A stretch of DNA of 64,000 bases from Arthonia radiata (Eukaryota; Ascomycota; Arthoniomycetes; Arthoniales; Arthoniaceae), in NCBI GenBank assembly GCA_002989075.1, contig PSQN01000017.1, forward strand, positions 1,240,001 through 1,304,000. Reading direction: 5' to 3'. The translations under genes and the position numbers were made by a program. This document shows, one piece after another, positions 21,815 through 32,930 of the stretch. The notes beneath the pieces were generated by a model. That model made no database searches. It saw only the letters and a list, made by a program, of their open reading frames with translations, and had not been told where the DNA came from. How positions within the stretch are numbered: the first letter of the stretch is position 1; every line of letters begins with the position of its first letter.

Positions 21815-22751
21815 TCACAGAACATGGTTCAGCGCATTACTGGCCCGCTGATAGCTTCCGAGGAACACTGCTCCACCAGCAGATATCCATCCGACTCGTG
21901 GTCCTAGCCCAGCGATGAAGGCTCGGGGTCCTTCTACAGACCAAATCTGCTTCGTAAGCGGTTTCAGTCCCACCTTCTCAGTTGAGAGCATCATCCTGGT
22001 CTTGAGCACGTCCAGGGGTGTCGTCGCACCAGCAGCCACAGCTCCGCTTACCGAACCGAACACGGCGCTCTCTATCCCTGAAGCTTCAGCGGCATCCTTG
22101 GCTCGACATCGCCACTTCTTCAGAGCCTCCCATAGCGGAAATTGTATCATAGTGAATGGCACCTCACGAAATATCGTGACCGCCCACCCTCTATACAGCT
22201 GCGCCCACATCGCGCCAAAGCCTGCACTCTTCCTCAGCGCCAACATGTACCGCAGTGCATCCGCGCTCGACGCATGCTGCGACGCCTGTGCGCGCTGCTT
22301 CACCACTTCCGTCGGCACACGTACCGCGCATGCCGCGACCTCGCCCAAGCTTGCCGCTGCCATGTGTATCGCGCTGTCGTGCAGGTGTTCATTTTGCTTG
22401 CTTCTTGTCCGCCAGTGCTTGTGCAGATACGTCTTTGTGCCCTCGTATGTGACAAAGAACAGAGCGGCACCTGGGGCAGAGCCGACGACTGCGCTGCCGA
22501 CGCCTTTATAGACGCCTGTGAAGCCGCCGGAGGAGGTGAAGCCGCGCGAGGATTGGAGCCGGGTTTTAAGCGTGTCGATGGGGAAGAGGGAGAGGTCTAC
22601 TGTCGTGCCTGCTAGCCCGCCTGCCTAATATTCGTGATGGGTTAGTTCAGGGTGTTACGGTGGTGTCGAGTCCGAAGAGCGGACGTGCTGCCCGACTTAC
22701 TAGTAATGAGCGCGTGAACGTTGATGTATCACGCGTCGTCTGATCTGTCAT
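21815..22751 (-). CDS. PET8: Mitochondrial S-adenosylmethionine carrier
   Basis: Two minus-strand exons, 22751-22701 and 22624-21815, about 286 residues, a usual length for a carrier. The start MTDQTTRDTSTFTRSLL leads across the intron into AGGLAGTTVDLSLFPIDTLK. All three carrier repeats are present with signatures PIDTLKTRLQS, PTEVVKQRAQ and PLDVLKTRMM. The TVDLSLFP..TLKTRLQS and REVPFTMIQFPLWEALKKW blocks point to the SAM carrier (yeast Pet8/Sam5), which imports S-adenosylmethionine into the matrix in exchange for S-adenosylhomocysteine, for methylation and biotin/lipoate synthesis. It converges on the WD40 gene (about 120 bases apart) and is divergent from the tRNA-lysidine synthase gene (about 230 bases). 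Confidence 0.87.
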
Positions 22752-22977
22752 TACTCTCTTCAACGACCCTTGGTGTTTGGAGGTGTTCCAAGTGCACAAG
22801 ACACGTGTTGAAACTTGGTACAGTCGAAGGTGGATGACGTCGCGTCCAATGAATTTCAAGGACCCACTCAGCTTGCATCTCTTATGTGCTATACAACATT
22901 CATCTCATTTATGAAAATAAAGTTGAAGCAACCATGAATCTTCTGTCTCGCTTAGCAACGGATTGTAGGACATCTTC

Positions 22978-24726
22978 ATGCCCGCAGTCAACGTCGGCCA
23001 ATTTGCTGCCGCCTTGACGCGAGTATGGCGTCCACGGGGGCGGGCTGCAAATGGAGCACATACGATCGGTATGCAAGGCGAGCAGCCACGACATGCACAC
23101 AGCTAATCAGGTTCAGGTCTCGCCGTCAGCGGCGGATCCGATTCTATGGCCCTGGCGTATCTTTGCTCCCAACTACAGAACCTGAAGAACGAACACGATC
23201 CCGGACTTGTTAAGAGAGCTCAATTGCAGGAATTGCGCTTCCGCGCATTCGTGGTAGACCACAAAGCACGAGATGGAAGCACTGAGGAAGCACAGAAAGT
23301 CTGTAGCTACCTCGATAATACAGGCATTCACAGCGAAATCCTCACTCTGGATTGGAAATCCAAAGTCAATGGCCAGCCGCCTCCCAGCTGCTCCAACTTC
23401 GAGTCCCAAGCTCGCAGACTTCGGTATCAAGCGTTGGGTCACGCGTGCCCGAGATATGGCATCGACTCGGTCCTCTTAGGCCATCATCAGGACGACCAGG
23501 TGGAGACGGTACTGGAGCGCCTCGTTGGTGGCTACACAGGCTTGGGATTGCTTGGTATAAGGAGCTCCGCGAGGATTCCAGAATGTCATGGCATCGCTGG
23601 AGTGAGCGAGTTTCTGGATGATAGCAACAAGTTGGATGCGCTTGCGGAGTCGCAAACATCTTCGCGCAGCGTCGAAGATCCTCCGGGACGCATGATCAGT
23701 CGAAAGCCGCAGGAGCGCTTCGACGAGCCAAAGCGGTCGGCTCATAATGTCTCAATCAGACCTGCAACTATGGGGATAACAATTCACCGGCCTTTGCTTG
23801 AGTTCACCAAAGTGGACCTTATTGAGACATGTCGAGCAAATAACATAACATGGGTTAATGACCACACAAATCAAGACAGAACCGCAACTTTGCGGAACAC
23901 TATACGATACATGCTTCAAAAAGAGAAGCTTCCCCTTGCGTTGCGAGGTTCAAGGGTCCTAGGGCTGCGAAAGAGGACCTGGCAGACAGGAGAGCTTACG
24001 CACAGATCATTGAAAAGGGTCATTGATCTATACCATATCCTTTCATTTGACACGCGTACAGGACAACTCATCTGTTCCCTGCCACGCAACTGTGACCCTC
24101 CCGGCGACGTCAACAAAGCCTTGCGCCCAGAGACCTTCGCCGCTGCCTTCAGGGCTTTCGCTCAGCCAGTCTCACCTTTGGCCGTTGTCGGTCCAGATGC
24201 TGGTAGGAGCATTTATGATAATCTCTCGTACTTCAGGAAAGGGAATACCAGCTTCGACGTTGCTGAAACATCGTGGACGCGTCTCACGTCTCGTCACCGG
24301 TCCAACACATGGATTATAGCAAGATCTCCGCCTCGACGAGGACCAGGCCAAACACCCACGTCTGAGTGGCCTCAAGCAGCGACGCCGACAAGTGCAGCAT
24401 CTCGTGGCTGGCAGCTCTGGGATGGTCGCTTTTGGATCCGCGTGACGTGCAAAGATGATACGGTCGTCCTTTGTCGCCCTTTTGAGCCAGACGACATCGG
24501 TAGCAAACTTCGCAACGTGCTTGATGATGCTCAGTTTGAAGAGCTGAAGAAACATCTGCATCAGGTCGCCCGTGGAAAAGCAAGGTTTTCACTTCCCGTC
24601 TTGGTCAACAAGACTTCAGGTGCGGTACTTGCGCTACCTTCAATTGGATTTCGCGCTCCTGAGTCTGAAGTTTTGATCGACTATGATGTGAGGTACAAGG
24701 CATTGACGCACGACGTCTTAGCGTAG
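22978..24726 (+). CDS. Mitochondrial tRNA(Ile)-lysidine synthase (TilS type)
   Basis: Two exons, 22978-23068 and 23111 or 23117-24726, about 566-568 residues. After splicing the protein reads MPAVNVGQFAAALTRVWRPR, then LAVSGGSDSMALAYL, the PP-loop that binds ATP in TilS. Further family blocks are VVDHKARDGSTEEA, LLGHHQDDQVET and ITWVNDHTNQD..ATLRNTIRYML. The enzyme puts lysine on cytidine 34 of tRNA(Ile) so that it reads AUA; in fungi this serves mitochondrial tRNA, and the Arg-rich, acid-poor start fits a mitochondrial presequence. Two CAG acceptors six bases apart (23110 and 23116) both keep frame, adding or removing two residues just before the PP-loop. A long C-terminal extension beyond the catalytic domain has no motif I can name. 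Confidence 0.87.
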
Positions 24727-24781
24727 CAGACTACGGGCGCGATATGATTCAACAGGCAGCACACGCCATCACTACCAGCTC

Positions 24782-26089
24782 TCAAAGCTTAGTTGTCGAA
24801 TCGCTCAGCCTCCGAACTGGATCGCTTGGTTGCTCCGCGCTACTACCTGGCTGAGCACGGCTAGCAACGGATGATGCTGCGGCACCCGCCGGCGTCAGTC
24901 GCTGTTGAGTCTGCAACCTCGCACTCATGAGCCAGTGCAGCTGCATACGCATGGAGCTTACGGCCGCATTCAAATACGCCATGTCCTCCTTCAGCCGCAG
25001 ATTCTCATTCATGATCATCACACTTGACCTTGCATCAAGCTCTGTGACCGAGCCTGACACCCGCTCGACCTCTTCTCGCAACGTCTCATGCAGTGACAAG
25101 AGATGATGTGTCGACGAATCGAACGGCGCATCCGCAACAGCTGTCTCTCCTGCAGCTGCTGACCCGCTTTGCTCAAGCGGATCTGTGCGCGGTAGGCTCG
25201 TTAGCGGACCTGTGCTTTCCAGCTCGATCTTCAGAGATTCCAGTCCACTCTCTAACAGCGCGTTGCGATGTCGCAGACTGTTCATCGACGCCTCTTGCTG
25301 GTCGATTCGAGTACTCAGTCTTGAAAGCGTTGGCATCATCAACGCCATCGGACATGATCGCTGATGAGACTGGACAGCAATGCGTCTGTCCATGAATGTG
25401 CAGCCAGTACTGGACGCCTCACACGAAATGACAGCCTCCGTACACTCTCGTTCGTGCTGGCAACGGCCCTTCGCCTTTACCAATGCGTTACAATCAGGAC
25501 ATGACCATGTCTTGGTCTCGCACTCAAATTCCACGTGCCGTCGCAGGTCGCGCTGCATCATCTTCGTTTGACAGGAGTTGCACTGCACGATCTGATGCAA
25601 GCAGATATTGCCATACAAATTTCGAGCGACCCGGTGCTTGCAGTCTGGACTTGGACATCCAATCTCCGCATACGCACAGTCCGTGTTAGCGTGATACTGA
25701 ATGTCACTCCGACGCAAAGTCGTCTTGCATCCCTCGTCGCCCTTGGGGCATCGGACCACCAGATCATCAATCATGTGTCCAATGAATCGCGGGACAGGCC
25801 CAAAGTCCTCGGGTCTTGTCACCGACCTGCAGGATGGGCAAGTCTTTTCATCTTGCTGCTGGCTGTGGAACGCTCTTGTCACGCACTGCCTGCAGAATGT
25901 GTGGTCGCATGGCAGTCTCATGCCTTCGATAAATGGACAATGACAGATCGGGCACATGAGGTTCTTGTCGTAGCCATCGACGTATTCGAGCTCCCGCAGA
26001 TCAAGTGGCAGCGCGTGTCCAGGCGCCTTCAGTTGCCTGTCGGATTCGTCAAAGCCGCTGGCAAGCGCAGCTTGATCGCTGCCGGACAT
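24782..26089 (-). CDS. RING finger / TRAF-type zinc finger protein
   Basis: Intron-free, 435 residues, start ATG at 26089. A C3HC4 RING lies at about residues 46-90 (CPICHCPFIEGMRLPCDHTF, CRQCVTRAF, CPSCR). TRAF-type zinc fingers follow to about residue 245 (CPKGDEGCKTTL, HANTDCAYAEIGCPSPDCKH, HVEFECETKTWSCPDC). The rest is a coiled coil (LSTRIDQQEASMNSLRHRNA onwards) and a Ser/Ala-rich end. This layout is that of a TRAF-like E3 ubiquitin ligase; there is no MATH domain. Substrate unknown. It converges with the tRNA-lysidine synthase gene with only about 55 bases between stop codons. Confidence 0.88.
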   Translation of the reverse strand: MSGSDQAALASGFDESDRQLKAPGHALPLDLRELEYVDGYDKNLMCPICHCPFIEGMRLPCDHTFCRQCVTRAFHSQQQDEKTCPSCRSVTRPEDFGPVPRFIGHMIDDLVVRCPKGDEGCKTTLRRSDIQYHANTDCAYAEIGCPSPDCKHRVARNLYGNICLHQIVQCNSCQTKMMQRDLRRHVEFECETKTWSCPDCNALVKAKGRCQHERECTEAVISCEASSTGCTFMDRRIAVQSHQRSCPMALMMPTLSRLSTRIDQQEASMNSLRHRNALLESGLESLKIELESTGPLTSLPRTDPLEQSGSAAAGETAVADAPFDSSTHHLLSLHETLREEVERVSGSVTELDARSSVMIMNENLRLKEDMAYLNAAVSSMRMQLHWLMSARLQTQQRLTPAGAAASSVASRAQPGSSAEQPSDPVRRLSDSTTKL

Positions 26090-27542
26090 CGCTGTCGACC
26101 TGTAGCGTGAGGACTCAGCTTGTACCGAATGTTACCGCATCGCTCTCAGCTCGTTGACAAAGTCGCCAGATAACAAGCCTTAGTGGAAGAATTATCGCAT
26201 TTGCAAAGAGATATGGAATGCAAGCCAAAACTAAGGTAACTTCGTACGGCCATACGGAGGTCTTCTCATTAGAACGTAATGCTCCTTTATCTGATATTAC
26301 ACTTACTAAAGCGCCACGATACCGCTATTCGACACCCTAGTCCGGCTCCTCTTTTAGAATCCCTACTTCCCTACCACGCAATCATTCTCAGATTCCTCAA
26401 CATCGCTGGTCTGTGCACCAACTTAAAATCTGCCGAAAAGCTCGATTCTGACAATTTTGAAACTACAGCGTTGATGTGGGAAGAGCTGTGCGCATATTCT
26501 CGATTGCATTGCTCAATGCACGCGCCTTTCTATTTTCGGCAACGCTGCCGCTCCCGCATCTTTAGCGCGAATTAGCGCTGAATGTTCTCGAGAGGCTGTT
26601 CTGCCCTTTGCGAACAGCAACTACAGATTTGAAACTTCTGTGGCATGCACTTAGACTCAAAGTTTGGCAAATCGAAGGAATATAAGATATGAATTTCGGT
26701 GGTGTTGGTGGTGGGAGGGCTAGAAGTGTTTTGTCGATTTCAATGCTCGTGCCAAGGCACTAACTGCATTGCGCACGTGACGAGCATCGGACCGGGATAG
26801 CAGCAACTTCTACGCGAGCGTAGCGAGTTCCACGATACCGTCGCACTTCGGATAAATAGCACCATTCATGGCCCATGTGTCTCGATGAATCGGCGTGCTG
26901 AAAAGTCGGAGCTTAAACCGGGACATTGGACACACCGCCCATCCGAGATACCCGGCTACTACAGACCGCGTCAGAAGTCGAGCGATGCTGGCTCCACAAA
27001 GATTTCGCTGCGTGCGGACCACCAGACCCGCTTACTCATCGACAGCTGCACCAGTCCTGAAATACGATTTGGACGTCATTCTACACATCCGGAGTATGCG
27101 GCTGATGTCCCGCAACACGCATTTCCTGCAACGGCCGCTGCACCCGTCTTCGCCATTGCCCCCTCGCATTATGCATGGAGGGCCCCTCGCAGCATCAAAC
27201 TGATAGCGTGCATGCCCCTATGCCAGGCGAGTCTGCCGACGCTGCAAAGGCTCAGACTCGCCGAAATTGGTCAACTCCTCGACACGCTGGCGCAAATGTA
27301 TCCTCCAAAATGAATTGAATCGTGAATGCATGCGTAAATCAGAGCACAACCGCTACTCCACTGCTGAACGTACACGTGTAGTGGAGATGTCGCAGACATA
27401 TAAGAGCTGCTCATTCTACAAAGCTTCTTGTTCTACAGACTTCTCTACTGTTTCATTCCTACATCATCTACAGCTACAGCAGTTGCAAACCTAAATTTCG
27501 CACACCTCCTCTTGCGCAATACCAAGAAATCGCTTCTCAACA
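26090..27542. other. Intergenic with TATA-type promoter for the next gene
   Basis: About 1.45 kb. A 142-codon plus-strand frame (26885-27313) has no motif or partner exon and I do not call it. The last 150 bases look like a strong promoter and leader: TATAAG at 27399-27404, then a long pyrimidine-rich stretch leading to the ATG at 27543. Confidence 0.5.
27399..27404 (+). promoter_or_regulatory. Probable TATA box
   Basis: TATAAG within CATATAAGAGCTGC, about 140 bases before the ATG of the small Ser-rich protein and followed by a CT-rich leader, the arrangement seen at strongly or conditionally expressed fungal genes. Visual call only. Confidence 0.45.
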
Positions 27543-27872
27543 ATGCCAGGACAGCTAACAGGACAGCAGCAACTCGAAGAGACGAGGCTCAAGGGCGAGA
27601 TCCTAGAACATCGCGGAAAACAAAATGCGGCCGCCAAGGAGAAGAACGAGCACGATAAGAAACACGGAAAAGCCGTGAAAGCGGGCAACGAGGGAGAGGC
27701 GAACACGCACAATGCAGCGGTGGAGGCGGCCAGCAACACGGAAATCCATCACAGAAATAGGGCCAGGGGTCTGCTTGTTCGACTGGAGGCGTTGATAGGC
27801 AGGCACCCGGGGCCAGAGTATGACACAGACCACGAGGGTTCGGATTCGAGCTCGACCTCGAGTTCGGAGTGA
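27543..27872 (+). CDS. Small hydrophilic protein with Ser-rich acidic tail, unknown
   Basis: Intron-free, 109 residues, no family recognised. The first 70 residues are a charged, Cys-free helix-like stretch rich in Lys, Glu, Asn, His and Ala (LKGEILEHRGKQNAAAKEKN, EHDKKHGKAVKAGNEGEANT); the middle has RARGLLVRLEALIGRHPGPE; the last 15 residues are Asp/Glu and Ser (SDSSSTSSSE). Composition resembles hydrophilin/LEA-like stress proteins, but I see no LEA repeat. Support for a real gene comes from the TATA box and pyrimidine-rich leader directly upstream and from the biased composition; no homology evidence. Confidence 0.55.
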   Translation: MPGQLTGQQQLEETRLKGEILEHRGKQNAAAKEKNEHDKKHGKAVKAGNEGEANTHNAAVEAASNTEIHHRNRARGLLVRLEALIGRHPGPEYDTDHEGSDSSSTSSSE

Positions 27873-28552
27873 TCTCGGAGGATCATCTCATATGGTGTTG
27901 CAACTGTGGGCTTGCAGAGAGGGTCACATGCATGCATACTCTAGGATATGCCAGATAGAGAATAAGCGTCGAGAAAACTCAAATTCGCCCGAGCAAGTCA
28001 TGCACAAGGGCATCACAGTCAAGGGAAGCACTGTCTTGCAGGTTCATCACTGCCCCCACCGCTTGCGCCAAGATCATCTGACAGCTCAATAGTGTCACGT
28101 TTCACGTCTTTTGCATCAGAAAATTTTCGTAGGGGTCAATAAGTGATTAGCGCGGTCAATCCTCCAGCACCTCTATCCAAGCTTTTCGCTCCCTCATGCC
28201 ATCTCATTCAGTAAATGAAGAGAAAATCCTTTGTTGAGGACACGAGCTCACAAGCATAGCGGCCAGTGCAGCCCCGTGACATCTAGATCGGAAGAGTTTT
28301 CGTACTTTCCTCGCTCTCACACTGCTGTCCCATGCTGATGGCGCAGTCGTGAGATCTGTCTGTTCCACTGCAGATATTGGCCGCTCATTGCCGACCCAAG
28401 TCTACTCAGCACGAGCGAAATCAGTGCCAGCGCATCCGAACCCATGTGGTTGCAGAGATGCAGGCAGTCGTTGTTGGCATAGGCTTGACTATTGATGGTT
28501 CGAACCCAAATATTCACAGTAGAGCGAGACGATGCCACCTCTTTATCTGCAC
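27873..28552. other. Intergenic between convergent genes
   Basis: About 680 bases; no coding signal. A GGTTCGAACCC word just downstream (28497-28507, in the last intergenic bases) resembles a tRNA B box but lacks a matching cloverleaf. Confidence 0.5.
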
Positions 28553-30751
28553 TCAAGCGTTCAGGTTCAGCGGCGAAACGCACGAGAACGAGTTGATCTG
28601 TGGCTTCTCGAATGCCTCGATCATCCTGTTCAAGAGTTTAGCACTTGTAACAGTCCGCGCAACAATAGAGGATAAAAAGACAACTCACCCCTCAATCGCA
28701 GCATACATCCCCAACCCGCACATCCCCAACGACGCAAGAAAATACAACACATGCCATACATTCAAGCCAACCTGCAGCGGACCACCACTCGTGAACCCGC
28801 GCATCCACCGTTGCACCGTCGTGCCATGTCGGGTCACCTGCCCGGTCGTCGGGTCGAACCCCTCGTTCTCACTGTCACGGTGCGCATTCCGTTGGATGTC
28901 ATACCCAAGACTGAACAAAGGTGGAAGCGTGTACGTCAGATTGAGTAACGTCGACGCGGCCATGACGCTGACGAAGCCGAAATAGTCGGGGATAGCGGCG
29001 GCGATGATGAAGGCGATGATCCACCAAATAGGAACGATGATGGCGTATAGGATCTTGCCGTTGCGTGTGACGAGGGGAGGGGCGTTGAAGAGGTCCATTA
29101 GGACGTTGTTGTAGAGGACTTTGATGCCGATGTTGCCGTAAAGCTGTTGTTTGTTAGTGGTGGGCAAAATGTATAGTGATGGCAGCAAAAGTAGAAGACT
29201 TACACCAGCGGCGATTAGAGCAGCGATGAGCGAGATCGAGTTTCCGACTGTTTGCCAGCCGTAGACCGAGACACCTTGGTAGCTAATCCTGAGTTGAGGA
29301 AAAGAGATGTTAGCATGATGCTCAGCTTCAGCAACGGGGGTTGAGGTTACAAGAGAACGCTTCACACGCCCGACGGGTGACTTACTGGTAAGAATATTGC
29401 CCTTGGAAATGGTACACATAGCACCCGTAGATGAGATAGACACTGTAAATAAAGAACTGGGATCCTGCCATCGCTTTGAGAAAATCGTGCGGCCGTCGCA
29501 TCTCGGCGAGGAACTCGACGTAGAGCTGTACTCCGGCATAGGCAAGGACGCCGGAAAGCAGACCATTGATAGAGCCAACGAGACCATCTACAGGAAGACC
29601 TCCGTAATGAATGATCTAAGGTCCACGGTCAGCCACCTCACATTCCCAGACTGATCTAATCCTGCGCTTCTGAGTACCCACCGGAGGATAAACACCGTTC
29701 TCATCCGGCGTGATTGTGTCTTCATCAACAGCGCTTCCTGAAGAGCCAAGCACACTGATGGCGTAATTCGGCGGGCTATGAGCTATCACCCCCATACTGA
29801 TGAAGATCACCAGCAGATTGAGCCAAACCGCAAGGTTTGCGACCAGGCCATAGTTTCTCAAGGTGCGGATCTGGGTCAGGAAGAAGCCAGCAATGACGAA
29901 CAGCAAAGGGCAGACGATGTAGCAGAGACGGAACTTTGAGATCTCGCTGATGTTCTGCCCGAACTGGATCGTCACTTGGCCGAGGATCAGGAGCAGGCCA
30001 ACGGCTTGCAGGACGTTGGTAATGTGACGGGCGGGGGCGCCCCAGGTGCGGAAGGCGAGATCGCCGTAGTTGCGGCAAGGGAACTCGTAGCTATCGACGC
30101 CTAGGTAGACGCGCCAGACGAGCCAGCCGGAGTATCTAGAGCCATGACTGTTAGCAGACCAGACGCGAACATGGTGAATCCCCATAGGACTGCTACAGCC
30201 TGCGTGTGCACAGTCAAGGCAGAGATAGCAAACACAAAGGATGAGGCATGGGGCAAGTAGATGCTCCTCACTCACCCAGCCATGAAACCAAAGACAGTGT
30301 ACAATGCGATGCCAGGACCCCACCCCAGGGTGCCCATTGCGAATCCAACACCATACGGGCCAAGGATATCAGTAGTAATGAGGTAGAATATAGCACCTTG
30401 AGACGCTGTGCGCATCGCGCGACTAGCATTGCTCCATTCCTCGTCGCTGATATGAATGCGATTATCCTGGTTAGCAAAATTGACCTCTGGTACACTCCCT
30501 TTCCGATCAGCATTCGCTTCGCCTGCCTCCATCTCGGACGCGTCCGCGGCCTTGCGGCTCATTAGCTCCCTCCATCGCAGCTTGGGGGTCTCAAGATGCT
30601 TTTCTTGCTCTCGAGTGCGCCGCGCGTAGTACTGGTACTCTTCGAACGTCACGTCAGGATCATGGAGCTTCCTCGCCTGTGGCTTGATGTGAGTGCTCAA
30701 GGCGCCTGGAGAGCTAGGTGAATCTTGGCGAACGAAGCTCTTCTCGTCCAT
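28553..30751 (-). CDS. Amino-acid transporter, AAAP (Aa_trans) family
   Basis: Six minus-strand exons: 30751-30276, 30135-29682, 29615-29386, 29288-29204, 29143-28689 and 28625-28553, about 590 residues. All junctions are GT..AG and keep frame. A hydrophilic N-terminal domain of about 120 residues (MDEKSFVRQDSPSSPGALST..) precedes about eleven membrane helices. Family blocks are ASQGAIFYLITTDILGPYGV, RNYGDLAFRTWG, VLQAVGLLLILGQVTIQFGQ and GNIGIKVLYNNVLMDLFNAP. It resembles fungal neutral amino-acid permeases related to Neurospora mtr. The C-terminus after the last intron is EAFEKPQINSFSCVSPLNLN. Substrate is inference from family. A short upstream in-frame extension begins at a non-ATG codon and is not used. 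Confidence 0.85.
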
Positions 30752-31755
30752 GGCGTTCTTGGTATTTGATAGCTTGGCGAAGGCTTGTCCGTCGACTGAG
30801 AAGAGGGCAGAGTCAAACGGCGCTGCGCATGCAGCACTTGTACACAAAACTGATCACGGGACCTCCACTTTTACGTTACATTTGGAGACTACTGCTTACT
30901 GTGCATGGAACGTGAGACTTTCGGCTTTCGGTTCATGTCCTTGACTGGCAGGCCTCACAAGCCATTGATAAGCCGTAGCCAATGAAGGCGGAAGGACGAC
31001 CATTGGCGCGGAACTTGTACCTAGAACCGATCCCTCGGGACCGGATGCTGTCACGACTGACGAGTTTGCTTATGAGGATTTTGATCTTTCTGGACACAAG
31101 GATTACGCATTGCTTTGATGTTTTGCTACAGTACTGCTTAAACGAGGACAAAGCAGGTAGAGAGCTGTAATCCGCAAAGGACTGTGGGAACTTATGACTA
31201 GGTGCAGAGCACGCAGAGGATGACAAGATTGATAGCCGACAGAAGAACCAAAATGACTCAAAAGCCCTGGTTTGCGTCTTTTCTTCTCTCCGTCTTGGTT
31301 TGCAATTTAGATAGCTTGTTTAATAGGATAGAACAATCATTACCGTACTGTTTGGTACACGCGTTTGGCCTTGCACCATCAAGTGACTGCGAGAAGGGTG
31401 GAGGGCGGTTATGGTAACTGTCGTCAGCATCGCGCACTAGCGATTTTTAGTGCGCTTTAGCTTGCATTGCATCGTGAAGCAAGCTCTTCGAGATAGGACG
31501 CGCAACAATTGCATGCTTACCACCATGGCATCCGCTCCCATCAGATTTCGCCGAAATCTTCGAAAATGGAATTTTTGTAATCATAGCGTGGAAGCATGGC
31601 TTGTGAGAGCCGTTTTCTGTCGGTGCCAAGACCGATGTCCAAAAGCGGGTTGGCGCCTTGAGCTCTCTTGATGGGCGAGCAGTGTCGTTGAAGCTCGACC
31701 ACGCGTTTACGAACAGCCAATCTCTCCTTCCACAACACAATCTTGCTTCACAAAC
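30752..31755. other. Intergenic, divergent promoter region
   Basis: About 1 kb between the transporter and FIP1 starts. Only short unrelated frames; nothing recognised. Confidence 0.5.
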
Positions 31756-32682
31756 ATGTCTGAAGACGAAGACGACATCTACGCCGGCGCGCGCGCCAAC
31801 GGCCCCACCAACGACGAAGAATCCGGCGAAGAAGTCGAGGACTCAGACTCCGACATCGACATCATCACGGAGACGCAACCACGCACACAGTCCCAACAAA
31901 CCGCAGAGCCCCCACGCCCACAATCCACATCCCTCGACCCCCGCCGGGCCTCGAACCAGCGGTCGGAAAGCCGCGCAGGAAAGCCACCGCCTGCGACAGC
32001 CACACCTCAGCCCAGCCTACAGCCACAACCTCCACCACCCCCACAACAACCACAACAGCCACCACAACAACAAACCCAAAAAGACAACAGCACCCACCCC
32101 ACCCTCCCCTACCAAGCAGGCAAAGACAACCCCACCGTCCGCACCTCCTCCGTCGACCCCGACACCTCCGACCCGCCCTTCCAAGGCAAACCCATCACAG
32201 GCTTCTACCTCGACGCCGACACCGCCGCCGCCGACAAACCGTGGCGCGCCCCGGGCTCCGTACAATCCGACTACTTCAACTACGGCTTCGACGAGTTCAC
32301 CTGGGCGGGGTACTGCCAGCGGCAGCGGGAGATGCGGCAGTTCGGGAAGAAGTACAACGAGGACATCAAGGGGATGACGCAGATGCTGGGCAGCGGGGGG
32401 ATGCCGGGGATGCCGGAGATGGGGGGCGGGGGCGACGCGATGGGGATGGGGGACGTGCCGCCGGAGATGCAGCAGATGATGCAGCAGATGATGGCGGGTG
32501 GGCAGGATATGAGTAATATGGATCCGGCGGTGATGATGCAGATGATGGGGCAGATGCAGGGAGGGGGGATGGGGCAGGTGCCCGGGGCGCCGACGGGGCC
32601 GAGTGGTGGGGGTGGGCATGGGGGGTTTCATGATGGTGGGGGTGGTGGGAGGGGACGGAGAGGGAGGAGGGGTGGGTGGTGA
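31756..32682 (+). CDS. FIP1: Pre-mRNA polyadenylation factor Fip1
   Basis: Intron-free, 308 residues. Acidic N-terminus (MSEDEDDIYAGARANG..SGEEVEDSDSDIDII), a Pro/Gln-rich stretch (about 78-107), then the Fip1 motif at about residues 145-195: GKPITGFYLDADTAAADKPW, RAPGSVQSDYFNYGFDEFTW, AGYCQRQREMR. Fip1 is a subunit of cleavage and polyadenylation factor and ties poly(A) polymerase to the complex in the nucleus. The C-terminal 100 residues are unusually rich in Met, Gly and Gln (PPEMQQMMQQMMAGGQDMSN, MMQMMGQMQGGGMGQ) and end GGGRGRRGRRGGW. Identification is firm. Confidence 0.93.
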   Translation: MSEDEDDIYAGARANGPTNDEESGEEVEDSDSDIDIITETQPRTQSQQTAEPPRPQSTSLDPRRASNQRSESRAGKPPPATATPQPSLQPQPPPPPQQPQQPPQQQTQKDNSTHPTLPYQAGKDNPTVRTSSVDPDTSDPPFQGKPITGFYLDADTAAADKPWRAPGSVQSDYFNYGFDEFTWAGYCQRQREMRQFGKKYNEDIKGMTQMLGSGGMPGMPEMGGGGDAMGMGDVPPEMQQMMQQMMAGGQDMSNMDPAVMMQMMGQMQGGGMGQVPGAPTGPSGGGGHGGFHDGGGGGRGRRGRRGGW

Positions 32683-32930
32683 GTATTGGATAGGACGACC
32701 ACGCGACGGGTGGTGGGTGTGTAAGAATATAATCATGCGGATGGTAAACGCGAAATTTGAACCTGAACAAGCTCGGGCAATCCAGCAAGGCGTATTGGAT
32801 CATGAGAGAGACCAGAGTCGTGTCAAAAGCGAGTTTTATATACACGCAATGCTATGAAAACGCTAGATCAAGCAATGCCGACTATACAAACTATCTCCAT
32901 CTTATCGTTCATTATTTCGCAGTGATCACA

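Noticed and set aside
26885-27313. 142-codon plus-strand frame
   Set aside because: No motif, no plausible promoter or homology; composition looks non-coding.
28490-28510. GGTTCGAACCC word resembling a tRNA B box
   Set aside because: No A box at the right distance and no acceptor or anticodon stems could be paired around it.
32017-32736. 239-codon frame opposite FIP1
   Set aside because: Low-complexity His/Pro shadow of the Met/Gly-rich Fip1 coding strand.
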